The notes under the pieces are model-generated. The model had not been told where the DNA came from, ran no database searches, and saw nothing but the letters and a program-made list of their open reading frames with translations. Positions 6,852 to 14,585 of a DNA stretch of 19,953 nucleotides are shown piece after piece. Each line of letters begins with the position of its first letter. Position 1 is the stretch's first letter. The stretch lies in assembly GCA_030598885.1 (NCBI GenBank), contig JAUVOZ010000016.1:1-19953 (forward strand), read 5' to 3'. The DNA is from Anaerolineae bacterium. GTDB taxonomy: Bacteria > Chloroflexota > Anaerolineae > Anaerolineales > E44-bin32. Position numbers and translations under genes: made by a program.

Positions 6852-8133
6852 AGAACCCAATCCCCAATACAATGGCACTCCCGACGATACCAGTGAGGAG
6901 TACCAGTCCAAAAGCGCGCATGACCGTGCGCCGGAGTTCATGCGCACCTAAAAACCACACCATCACCGCTTTCGCCGCGGTGTTCACCAGCGTCGCCAGG
7001 ACGACCGCCATCGCAGCCACCTGTGGCTGAAGTTGCCCATTAGAAGCCAATTCAGAGGCGCTGAGGGTGATGGCGTCTACATCTGTCAGACCGGCTAGAG
7101 CACTGGCAACATAGACACCCGCGTCGCCGAAGAAATCATTCGCCGCCCTAACTGCGATCAGGACTACGGAGAATGCCAATGCGAAGGTTATCGCCGTCGG
7201 TAGTCTAAGCGGGTTGGAAACTTTCATCTCCTCCCGGTCTTCTTGTTCATCCGCGCGCCGTCCACGCCACAGGTAGAGTACAAACCCTAGACTAACGAGC
7301 AACATTGCACCAATGGGAATGCTCACCATCCTCAGCAGCGGGGGGTAGATGACCCCAACCTCAACCAGCACCCGGGGAAACATGACACAAGACGCCAGAA
7401 TGATGCCCCTGACCAAGATGGAGGAAAGTCCGGGATTCCCTTTGCTCCGACCAGCCAAGCTAACCGTGGTTGCTGTGCTGCTGACTAAACCCCCAAGCAC
7501 ACCTGTCAAGCCGACACCCTGTTCAGCTCCCAGGATCTTGATCAAGACATAACCCAGGAAACCGATTCCTGAGACGAAAACCACCAGAAGCCAGATCTGA
7601 AAGGGGTTTAGCAAGCCAAAGGGACCGAAGCTTTGGTTGGGCAGAAGAGGCAAAATGACGGCCGTGATAAGCGAAAATTCAAGCGTGGCCCTCAGGTCCT
7701 CAGCGCTCATGCGACGAGCTAAGCCGTGTAAGCGAGGTTTGAGAGCCAACAAGAGAGCCGTGATCACCCCCAGCGCGGCAGCCAACTCGACCTCACCCCA
7801 GATAACCATTGCCCCCAAGAGAGGCACGATCAGGGCAACTACCTCAGTCGTTATGCCTTCTTCATGTCCTCGGTAGATGTCTCCCAGATGGCTGGTCCAC
7901 ACGAGCAATGCCAAACTAAGATAAGCTGCAACGAATAATAGAAGTCCAAACTGTTGGCTGAAATACGCCGCCACGGCGCCAAGCAGGGCCATCAATGAGA
8001 AGGTCCGGATGCCGGCAAAGTCTCTTTCTTCAGTGCGCTGTTGGACAAACTCCCGTTCGAGTCCAATTAAGGCGCCGATCAGCAGCGCAGCCGCAAAACG
8101 CCACCAGGGTTCCAGGTTAAGCATTAGGTCCAT
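6850..8133 (-). CDS. MgtC/SapB-DUF4010 family integral membrane protein
   Basis: A 427-residue polytopic protein. The N-terminal part (about 10-150) is MgtC/SapB-like, with the hallmark ALLIGALIGLERE (16-28) and FAGIRTFSLMALLGA. The C-terminal half matches the DUF4010 type, with VGLTGVLGGLVSSTATTVSLA in the middle and LAGLTDVDAITLSASELA near the end. About 12 hydrophobic segments are visible. MgtC domains are linked to survival at low magnesium and to control of ATP synthase in enterobacteria; the function of the DUF4010 fusion is not settled, and a transport or ion-homeostasis role is only inference. The ATG at 8133 is preceded by GAGG at 8-base spacing. A good TATAAT box lies about 60 bases upstream. 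The gene is monocistronic and ends at the shared terminator. Polar Asp and Ser/Thr within the GLTDVD helix would suit ion passage. Confidence 0.88.
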   Translation of the reverse strand: MDLMLNLEPWWRFAAALLIGALIGLEREFVQQRTEERDFAGIRTFSLMALLGAVAAYFSQQFGLLLFVAAYLSLALLVWTSHLGDIYRGHEEGITTEVVALIVPLLGAMVIWGEVELAAALGVITALLLALKPRLHGLARRMSAEDLRATLEFSLITAVILPLLPNQSFGPFGLLNPFQIWLLVVFVSGIGFLGYVLIKILGAEQGVGLTGVLGGLVSSTATTVSLAGRSKGNPGLSSILVRGIILASCVMFPRVLVEVGVIYPPLLRMVSIPIGAMLLVSLGFVLYLWRGRRADEQEDREEMKVSNPLRLPTAITFALAFSVVLIAVRAANDFFGDAGVYVASALAGLTDVDAITLSASELASNGQLQPQVAAMAVVLATLVNTAAKAVMVWFLGAHELRRTVMRAFGLVLLTGIVGSAIVLGIGF

Positions 8134-8193
8134 TAAATGATCCTCGAAGGGGAAAAAGTATGGCGCATCGTCGACTCACAAGTTGTAGATAGG

Positions 8194-8221
8194 ATTATAC
8201 TTTCCTTTGGAATACCGTCCA
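8194..8221 (-). promoter_or_regulatory. promoter for the MgtC-like gene, overlapping a weaker plus-strand -10 for the nitrilase gene
   Basis: On the minus strand TGGACG (8221-8216, 4 of 6), a 16-base spacer and a perfect TATAAT (8199-8194) precede the MgtC-like gene. The same bases read TATACT (8196-8201) on the plus strand, with a weak TCGACT 19 bases further upstream, and could serve the nitrilase gene. The 118-base divergent gap 8134-8251 holds nothing else clear. Confidence 0.45.
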
Positions 8222-8251
8222 TGATAAACATATGATCACACGGAGGTCCGA

Positions 8252-9109
8252 ATGCCACGTTATGCCGCCATCCAAATGGAACCCATTCTGCTCGACCCTG
8301 AAGCTAATTTAGAGAAAATCATCAGTCTGATCCACCAGGTATCCAAACGTGGAACGCAAATCGTAGTGTTTCCAGAGTGTGCGGTCACCGGTTATGCCCT
8401 CTCCGCCGAGGAAGCCGCCGCGATCGCCGAACCTATTCCTGGTCCCCACACCGATATCCTTTCCGTTGCCTGTCGAGAGGCGGGTCTCGTGGCAGTCGTA
8501 GTGGGAACGATCGAGAAGGATGAGCATGATAGACTGTTCAACACAGCTGCCCTTGTGGGTCCTGACGGCCTGATCGCCCGTTACCGGAAGACCCACCTGC
8601 CATATCTGGGCGTCGACCGCTATCTAGCCGCCGGAGATACCCTCCCTGGTCCTTTCGAAACCTCAGCCGGTCGGCTTGGAATGTTGATCTGCTACGACCT
8701 GCGATTCCCGGAGCCCATCCGGGTCCTGGCCCTTGCTGGGGCACAGGTTATTTTATTACCTACTGCTTGGCCGCGCGCCGCCACACTCTACCCGGAATTC
8801 ATAGCCCAATCGCGCGCCTCCGAGAACGGCCTTTACCTGATAGCTGCTAATCGTGTAGGAGAGGAACGAGGCACACACTACCTGGGTCGGAGTGTGATCG
8901 TAGGTCCGGATGGTGAAATGCTGGCCGAAGCCCACGCTGAAGGTGAGGAGATCCTCTACGTAGAGATCGATCCCGCACAGAGCGACCGCAAACAGCGCAT
9001 CTTCGTCCCCAACGAGTACGAACTCGATCTATTCAACGACCGCCGTCCGGAGCTTTATCGCACTCTTTCGACAGAAACCGACCTGTTCCGAGAAAACGTG
9101 CAACATTAA
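8252..9109 (+). CDS. carbon-nitrogen hydrolase (nitrilase superfamily amidase)
   Basis: A 285-residue cytoplasmic enzyme of the usual family length. The catalytic set is complete: Glu42 in VVFPECAVTGY, Lys113 in RYRKTHLPYLGVDRY and Cys147 in MLICYDLRFPEP, with a second Glu at about 154. These enzymes hydrolyse C-N bonds of amides or carbamoyl groups. The CYDLRFPE wording resembles the Nit1/Nit2 (omega-amidase or deaminated-glutathione amidase) and general amidase branches, but the substrate cannot be fixed. The ATG at 8252 has GGAGG at 8242-8246. It is divergent from the MgtC-like gene and convergent with the UbiB-like gene, so it appears to be a single-gene unit and neighbours give no clue to substrate. 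The 104 bases after its stop contain no convincing plus-strand terminator. Confidence 0.93.
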   Translation: MPRYAAIQMEPILLDPEANLEKIISLIHQVSKRGTQIVVFPECAVTGYALSAEEAAAIAEPIPGPHTDILSVACREAGLVAVVVGTIEKDEHDRLFNTAALVGPDGLIARYRKTHLPYLGVDRYLAAGDTLPGPFETSAGRLGMLICYDLRFPEPIRVLALAGAQVILLPTAWPRAATLYPEFIAQSRASENGLYLIAANRVGEERGTHYLGRSVIVGPDGEMLAEAHAEGEEILYVEIDPAQSDRKQRIFVPNEYELDLFNDRRPELYRTLSTETDLFRENVQH

Positions 9110-9199
9110 GCCAGACAACGGGCATTGAAAATCGAGGTTATTTGTATATGGGAAGGTAGGAGAAAGAGCATAGAGAATTTATCAAACTACTATGCACTA

Positions 9200-9222
9200 C
9201 CCAATTGAAGCGCTTAACTGGG
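9200..9222 (-). terminator. weak hairpin at the end of the UbiB-like gene
   Basis: An imperfect palindrome, CCCAATT…AACTGGG, with two mismatches includes the TAA stop (9214-9216) of the minus-strand gene. No run of T follows on either strand, so it is at best a weak terminator. The rest of the convergent gap 9110-9213 shows nothing. Confidence 0.25.
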
Positions 9223-10914
9223 CGGCCCTCTCCGGTACCCAAGCAACACCCAGGCCAACATCACCAGTGCCAGACCGAGACCAATACCGCCCAGCAGGCG
9301 TTCACCGCTGACATATAGCAGACCCCCAGCAAGGAGCAACGCGGCAAATATCACCGCGCTCACCAAACGGTTGATCGACCCAGTCAGCCATTGAATCTGG
9401 CGTTGCAGATCAGGCGCGGCCCTAGCAGTGATTAGCAATTCGCCTCGCTCGATTTTACCCAGGGTTGAATCGAGTCTGGTCGGTAAAGTCGCTAACGCTC
9501 TGACCTGTTCGATCAACAATTCGATCACCGTCCCCAGCCAATCGCCTCCCTCTTCCGCCAGCAACTGTTCGGCAAATGGCTTCATGCCCTCAAATATATT
9601 GAACTCCGGGTTGAGACCGGTGCACATCCCGGAAAGGATTGAGACGCAGCGCCCAAGAAATATCATATCTCCCGGCACCTGAAACGGCATCTCATAGAGC
9701 ACGTCGCGAAACTCCCTGGCAAACTGACGCATCTCCTGGGGATGGCTGCGCACCAGTTCACTCATGCTTTTACCCCATAGCCGGTCGAACAAAGCCGCCT
9801 CCGCCTGGCGGATACGCTCAATATCAGTCCCCGGTAACAGCATCTCCAGCGTCTGATAAGCCTGTATCAAACGATCGAGATCTCGCGCTCCTATGGCGAT
9901 CGCCAGGTCTCTCAACCCCTGCTTCACTTTCGTCATGACCCGGCCGACCATGCCAAAATCGACAAAAACCAGCCTCCACTCTCCCGCTGCGAGGGGTTCG
10001 ACAAACAGGTTGCCCGGATGCGGGTCGGCGTGAAAGAATCCCTCGGTAAAGATCTGCCGCAGGTAAGTCCGAAACAGTCGCTCGGCCACCTCAGCTCGGT
10101 CAACCCCAACCGCCTCGATGGCAGCGTAGTCCGTTATCTTGATGAAATATACATCTTCGAGGGTTAACACTCGTGCGGTGGTGTGGGAGTCATAGACGAC
10201 CGGGATGCGCACCTCAGGATCTTCAGAGAACATCTCGGCGAAGCGCCGGGCGTTGTCAGCTTCTGCTAAATAGTCGACCTCTTCCCATAAGGTCCGGCTG
10301 AACTCGGCCAGCAACTCATCCAGGTCGGCTCTACGGGTGATCGGTCGGTAACGCTTGAGCCAACCGACTACTGTGGTCAGGGCAGCCAGATCTACTCGGA
10401 TCAAATCGTGAATGTTCGGTCGCTGGACCTTGACCACCACTGCTTCGCCACTTGAAAGCTGTGCGCGGTGGACCTGCCCTAGCGAGGCTGACGCAAGCGG
10501 TTGAGGATCGAACTTAGTGAAACGCTCCTCCAAGGGGACCCCGAATTCCTCTACCACCACGCCGCGCATAACTTCGAACGGCTCCGGGAACACCTCATCC
10601 TGCAGGCCGGCCAATTCGGTAGTTATAGCCTCAGGAAGCACATCCAGCCTGGCCGAGAGAAATTGCCCGACCTTAATCCACACCCCACCCATACTCGTTG
10701 CCAATGCCCGGAAGCGTTGTGCAATACGCCGATAACGCCTCGGTGCAGTACGTCGTGACAGCCGCTCCAACCCTAATCGACGCAGGATCACATCCCACCA
10801 AAGCACACCAATAACTACTCTGGCGAAGAAAAGCGTGACCCGTGAATATCGGGTACGCAAACGTCGACTAAGACTTCTAACGGTTGTGGGGGAATGCAAA
10901 TGTTCAGATTCCAT
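9214..10914 (-). CDS. UbiB/AarF (ABC1/ADCK) atypical kinase family protein
   Basis: A 566-residue protein with all hallmarks of the UbiB family. The KxGQ motif is at 81-84 (WIKVGQFLSARLDVLP). The Ala-rich nucleotide loop PLASASLGQVHRA lies at about 139-151, Lys162 in VVVKVQRP, the catalytic HADPHPGN at 295-302 and the metal-binding DFG at 319-321. The last 50 or so residues form two membrane helices (about 515-537 and 541-562), so the kinase-like domain is anchored to the membrane. Family members support ubiquinone or other isoprenoid-lipid metabolism and have ATPase activity; protein-kinase activity is doubtful. No quinone biosynthesis gene is near. The ATG at 10914 has only a weak AGAAG site. 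It lies 63 bases downstream of the P-type ATPase with no clear terminator between, so they are probably cotranscribed; a lipid- or membrane-related link is inference. Confidence 0.93.
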   Translation of the reverse strand: MESEHLHSPTTVRSLSRRLRTRYSRVTLFFARVVIGVLWWDVILRRLGLERLSRRTAPRRYRRIAQRFRALATSMGGVWIKVGQFLSARLDVLPEAITTELAGLQDEVFPEPFEVMRGVVVEEFGVPLEERFTKFDPQPLASASLGQVHRAQLSSGEAVVVKVQRPNIHDLIRVDLAALTTVVGWLKRYRPITRRADLDELLAEFSRTLWEEVDYLAEADNARRFAEMFSEDPEVRIPVVYDSHTTARVLTLEDVYFIKITDYAAIEAVGVDRAEVAERLFRTYLRQIFTEGFFHADPHPGNLFVEPLAAGEWRLVFVDFGMVGRVMTKVKQGLRDLAIAIGARDLDRLIQAYQTLEMLLPGTDIERIRQAEAALFDRLWGKSMSELVRSHPQEMRQFAREFRDVLYEMPFQVPGDMIFLGRCVSILSGMCTGLNPEFNIFEGMKPFAEQLLAEEGGDWLGTVIELLIEQVRALATLPTRLDSTLGKIERGELLITARAAPDLQRQIQWLTGSINRLVSAVIFAALLLAGGLLYVSGERLLGGIGLGLALVMLAWVLLGYRRGPPS

Positions 10915-10977
10915 CCGAAACTTCTAACCAAGAAGACCTCATCCGTCGCCCTTGCCTTGAGCTCGGACGGCAACAGG

Positions 10978-13797
10978 CTAGGTCATGACTTTTGCCGAAC
11001 TCCGGCTTATAACCATTTTGCTAAGCTCGGCCACGATTGCTGGGATGAAAAGAAGCGGGAATATGATCTTCCAATGTGCCAGAGTGAGCGGTACAGTGTT
11101 AAATACCGGCTGCAAGAAGGGAACATAGATCACCAGCAGCAGAAGAAGAAGTGAGGATACTACTGCGAAGAACATAACCTTATTGCTGAACAACCCAATC
11201 TTAAGCATCGGGTAATACTCTGAACGGGCAGTGAAAGCACGTAACAATTCAGAGAATGAAAGGGTGACAAAAGCCATCGTCCCAGCCAGCAATGTATGCT
11301 CATGGTGTAACCCCAAGCCAGCCCAATAAGCCACAAGGGTGACGGCGGCGATGGCGACTGTTTGGATGCCGATGCGAAGACGCATCTCGCGATTTATGAT
11401 GGACTCATCCGGTGGACGGGGCGGTCGGGTCATCGTGTCGGGATCACCCTTCTCCATGCCCAACGCCAGCGCCGGTGCGCCGTCGGTGATCAGATTCAGC
11501 CACAGTAATTGAATTGCCGTCAGCGGTGAAGGGAGACCAGCCAGAACCGCGATAAAGATCACTGCGATCTCGGCTAGGTTGCACGACAGCAGGTAGAAGA
11601 CAAACTTGCGGATGTTGGCATAGATCACCCGTCCCTGCTCTACAGCCGATACGATGCTGGCATAGTTGTCGTCAGTAAGCACCATGTCGGCCGTCTCTTT
11701 GGCCACATCGGTGCCGGTGATCCCCATGGCTACACCAATATCCGCCCGTTTCAGAGCCGGTGCATCGTTCACCCCGTCGCCGGTCATGGCAACGATCTGA
11801 CGGTTGTGCTTCAGAGCATCGACAATACGCACCTTATGCTCTGGCGAAACACGCGCGAAAACACCAGTGCGTATGACCTCACGCCGCAGCCTATCGTCAT
11901 CCATTTGCTCTAATTCTTTGCCGGCGATCACCCGGTGATCCAACTCGAGCAGGCCGATTTCTTCAGCGATTGCCCGGGCTGTGTCGGGGTAATCACCAGT
12001 GATCATCACTGTGCGAATCCCCGCCTGACGGGCTTTCTGAATGGCTGGCATCGCCTGTACCCTGGGCGGGTCGATCATCCCCAGCAATCCGATAAAGGTC
12101 ATGTCCTGCTCCACCCTCTCCGGAGTTGCTTCGTCAGGCACATCTTTCTCAACTCGGAAAGCCACTGCCAGCACCCTCAGCGCTTGTTTCGCCATATGGG
12201 CGTTCGCGTCCAGGATGCGTTTGCGCACCTGGTCAGTAAGCGGCATCGAGGTATCGTCCATACACTGGTAGTATGTACACAAGTCGAGGATCACATCCGG
12301 CGCACCTTTGATGGCTGCCACCTCCCACCCACGCAGCCGACCATCGTAGAACGGGCTAGCGTCTTCAGGTTGAGGCGATAATATCTTGTGAATCGTCGTC
12401 ATCCGCTTGCGAGATGAGTCGAAGGGAATCTCATTGATGCGGGGGTAGGCATGCTCCAATGCATCAAGGTCGGCACCAGTCTTGGCCGCGGCGACGATCA
12501 GCGCGGCTTCTGTAGGATCACCCACCACTCGAGTGGTTGCACTAACGTCCTCATCCTCTCCGACTTCTATTTGGGCATCATTGGCCAACGCGGCTACCCA
12601 CAAAGCAGTAGTGGAGGCAGGATAATCTTTTAAATTGACTGGCGTGCCATCCACTCTGAACTCGCCGATCGGCTCATAGCCGCTACCAGTGATTTGGATG
12701 TCGATACCATCAACCCAGAGGTGAGTGACGGTCATTTGGTTCTGGGTCAGAGTACCGGTTTTATCGGAGCAAATAACAGTCGTCGATCCTAGGGTTTCGA
12801 CTGAAGATAGTCGACGGATTAGAGCGTGACGCTGGATCATCTCGCGCATGCCCATCGCTAGGGTTATGGTCACCACCGCCGGTAACCCCTCCGGCACTGC
12901 CGCCACCGCCAGGCTTACCGCCACCAGGAACATCTCCAGCGGATCCACTCCCCGCACCCAGCCGAGAGCAAACACCAACCCACAGATGGCCAATGATGCC
13001 CAGCCCAGGAGCTTCCCTAATTGATCCAACCGACGCTGGAGCGGGGTGGGCTCCTCATAAACCGACTGCAACATGGCGGCGATCATTCCGATTTGAGTGT
13101 TCATACCCGTGCTGACCACGACGCCTCTGCCGCGACCATAGGCCACCAGTGTGCCGGAGAAAGCCGTGTTGCGTCGGTCGCCGAGCACTTCATCCTGGGT
13201 AAGAACGACCCGGGCGTCTTTCTGAACCGGAACGGACTCACCAGTCAGAGCAGCTTCTTCGATCTTAAGATTGACGGTTTCCACCAAGCGCAGGTCAGCC
13301 GGGACATAGTTGCCAACCCCAAGCAAAACCACATCCCCAGGGACTAAATCACGTGCGGGTACTGCCTGGCGATGCGCATCACGAATCACATGCGCTTCAG
13401 GCGCCGCTAGACGTTGTAACGCGGCCAGGGCTTCCTCAGCCCGGTGCTCCTGAATCACGCCCAGCAAGGCGTTGAGCAACACGATGGCCATGATGGCGCC
13501 GGCTTCGATGTAGTCACCCAGTAAGGCCGACACGATTGAGGCCACAATCAGGACGATAACAATGAAATTATTGAACTGCTCTAGGATCATCCGCCACAAT
13601 GTGGGTCGTGGCGGTTCAACCAGTTCATTCGGCCCATATTCGACAACTCGACGGGCGACCTGTTCCGTGGTCAACCCACGAGTGGGGGAAGTCTGTAGTG
13701 CCCGGACGACCTTAGAGGCCTCCAACGTATGCCAGACCTCACCGCCATTGGCAACATCCTGTACAACGCTGGCGGAAGATTCCTGTTGCTCATCCAT
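10978..13797 (-). CDS. P2A-type Ca2+-transporting ATPase (cation-translocating P-type ATPase)
   Basis: A full-length 939-residue P-type ATPase with ten expected membrane helices. Visible motifs: actuator LTGES (184-188), helix-4 PEGLP (302-306), phosphorylated Asp345 in CSDKTGTLTQ, nucleotide-domain KGAP (497-500), DPPR (576-579) and hinge TGDGVND (672-678). The cation ligands of SERCA-type pumps are present: Glu303, Asn740 and Glu743 (helix 5, SCNLAEIAVIF), and Asn768, Thr771 and Asp772 (helix 6, LWLNLITDGAPALALG). This supports Ca2+ export and possibly two binding sites, although Mn2+ or Na+ pumps of the P2 class remain possible. The soluble N-terminus carries the cation-ATPase N-terminal domain. 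An extended -10 promoter lies about 58 bases upstream of the ATG, inside an inverted repeat. The ribosome site is poor: GGAG is far upstream and only TAGGT sits close. The UbiB-like gene follows. Confidence 0.95.
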   Translation of the reverse strand: MDEQQESSASVVQDVANGGEVWHTLEASKVVRALQTSPTRGLTTEQVARRVVEYGPNELVEPPRPTLWRMILEQFNNFIVIVLIVASIVSALLGDYIEAGAIMAIVLLNALLGVIQEHRAEEALAALQRLAAPEAHVIRDAHRQAVPARDLVPGDVVLLGVGNYVPADLRLVETVNLKIEEAALTGESVPVQKDARVVLTQDEVLGDRRNTAFSGTLVAYGRGRGVVVSTGMNTQIGMIAAMLQSVYEEPTPLQRRLDQLGKLLGWASLAICGLVFALGWVRGVDPLEMFLVAVSLAVAAVPEGLPAVVTITLAMGMREMIQRHALIRRLSSVETLGSTTVICSDKTGTLTQNQMTVTHLWVDGIDIQITGSGYEPIGEFRVDGTPVNLKDYPASTTALWVAALANDAQIEVGEDEDVSATTRVVGDPTEAALIVAAAKTGADLDALEHAYPRINEIPFDSSRKRMTTIHKILSPQPEDASPFYDGRLRGWEVAAIKGAPDVILDLCTYYQCMDDTSMPLTDQVRKRILDANAHMAKQALRVLAVAFRVEKDVPDEATPERVEQDMTFIGLLGMIDPPRVQAMPAIQKARQAGIRTVMITGDYPDTARAIAEEIGLLELDHRVIAGKELEQMDDDRLRREVIRTGVFARVSPEHKVRIVDALKHNRQIVAMTGDGVNDAPALKRADIGVAMGITGTDVAKETADMVLTDDNYASIVSAVEQGRVIYANIRKFVFYLLSCNLAEIAVIFIAVLAGLPSPLTAIQLLWLNLITDGAPALALGMEKGDPDTMTRPPRPPDESIINREMRLRIGIQTVAIAAVTLVAYWAGLGLHHEHTLLAGTMAFVTLSFSELLRAFTARSEYYPMLKIGLFSNKVMFFAVVSSLLLLLLVIYVPFLQPVFNTVPLTLAHWKIIFPLLFIPAIVAELSKMVISRSSAKVMT

Positions 13798-13828
13798 TAC
13801 CTATCAAGCTATCTCCATCATGAAAAGT

Positions 13829-13874
13829 CTGGGGGTCATAACCCCAGCGTGAGGATTATAGCATGCTGGGTTAT
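13829..13874. promoter_or_regulatory. nested inverted repeats around the ATPase promoter (operator or leader hairpin)
   Basis: Arms ATAACCCCAGC (13838-13848) and GCTGGGTTAT (13865-13874) are complementary with one bulged base and enclose the -10 box. The left arm also pairs with CTGGGG (13829-13834) through CCCCAG (13842-13847), giving a hairpin with a 7-base loop right at the start of the transcript. One half-site thus takes part in two alternative structures. This could be an operator for a repressor or a leader hairpin. Confidence 0.45.
13855..13863 (-). promoter_or_regulatory. extended -10 promoter of the P-type ATPase gene
   Basis: The minus strand reads TGCTATAAT, a perfect TATAAT with the TGn extension. 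No -35 box is evident at 16-18 bases, as is common for extended -10 promoters. The transcript would start near 13848, about 50 bases before the ATG at 13797. Confidence 0.55.
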
Positions 13875-13955
13875 GTCTCTATCTGACAACTACTTCCCAG
13901 GTGACAGACAGGTTAACCAAATAGGCTGGCTGCCACCCGTATTCACCCATCAATA

Positions 13956-14585
13956 TTATGCTTCTACAACTTCGAATTCTTTGGTGACCAATAGATCCGC
14001 CAATGGTCTAAGGGATTGCACCACCTCATGTTCTCTTTGCAACACCTGCAACCTGAATTTATTTTGAGGTTCCTTCCCCCGAAGGACCTGAGCCTTTTTC
14101 GTCTCGCGGTATGTTAAGTCGATAAATATCTTCAAATCCGCATCCGCTTTTAAGGGATACAATCCTTCCACGATAAGATATTGGATCCCCTCAAAATTGG
14201 TAATTAATTTGTCTTCCTGATCGGTCAGCAAATCAATACAGGGCAAAATCGCTTCTTTGCTTTCTCTAAACTCAGCTATATTGCGGTTGATGAGATCCCA
14301 ATCATATTCTGACAAGCCGATGCTTTCTACGCCGTGTTTCTTCCTCCACTCCGTTCTTTCCCTGGGAGAAACCTTATAATAATTATCGATGTGGAGGATC
14401 TTGGCTAGTTCTCCCTCGCCTTTCAGCTTACGGCTTATCACATGAGCTATTTCAGACTTTCCGGCTCCCGATTCACCTCCAATGGCGATCACCATCTTTT
14501 CTGACTTGATTTCACTAAGTCGGTTAACTACCTGTTCACCAGCCTTAATGTGCTTCTCAGTAATTAATAGAATATCTCCTAGCAT
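13956..14585 (-). CDS. P-loop kinase, uridine kinase/phosphoribulokinase-like, likely sugar or acceptor kinase
   Basis: A 209-residue cytoplasmic kinase. The Walker A motif is GESGAGKS (37-44). A family-typical HIDNYYKVSPRERTEW follows at about 65-80, with Asp67 as likely catalytic base region, then IVEGLYPLK (138-146) as Walker-B-like strand. The basic stretch RETKKAQVLRGKE resembles the lid. This places it in the uridine kinase/phosphoribulokinase/plant-type glycerate kinase class. The HIDNYY motif and size fit uridine kinase, but the setting argues otherwise: its ATG overlaps the stop of the GH65 fusion gene by 7 bases (ATGCTAG), with AGGAG just upstream inside that gene. Inference: it phosphorylates the acceptor released by phosphorolysis, or glucose. 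True uridine kinase activity remains possible. It shares the low GC of the fusion gene. The 158-base gap to the ATPase holds that gene's promoter. Confidence 0.85.
   Translation of the reverse strand: MLGDILLITEKHIKAGEQVVNRLSEIKSEKMVIAIGGESGAGKSEIAHVISRKLKGEGELAKILHIDNYYKVSPRERTEWRKKHGVESIGLSEYDWDLINRNIAEFRESKEAILPCIDLLTDQEDKLITNFEGIQYLIVEGLYPLKADADLKIFIDLTYRETKKAQVLRGKEPQNKFRLQVLQREHEVVQSLRPLADLLVTKEFEVVEA

Noticed and set aside
11935..12381. A 148-residue open frame on the plus strand opposite the P-type ATPase
   Set aside because: It overlaps the nucleotide-binding domain of an intact ATPase on the other strand and shows no family motif.
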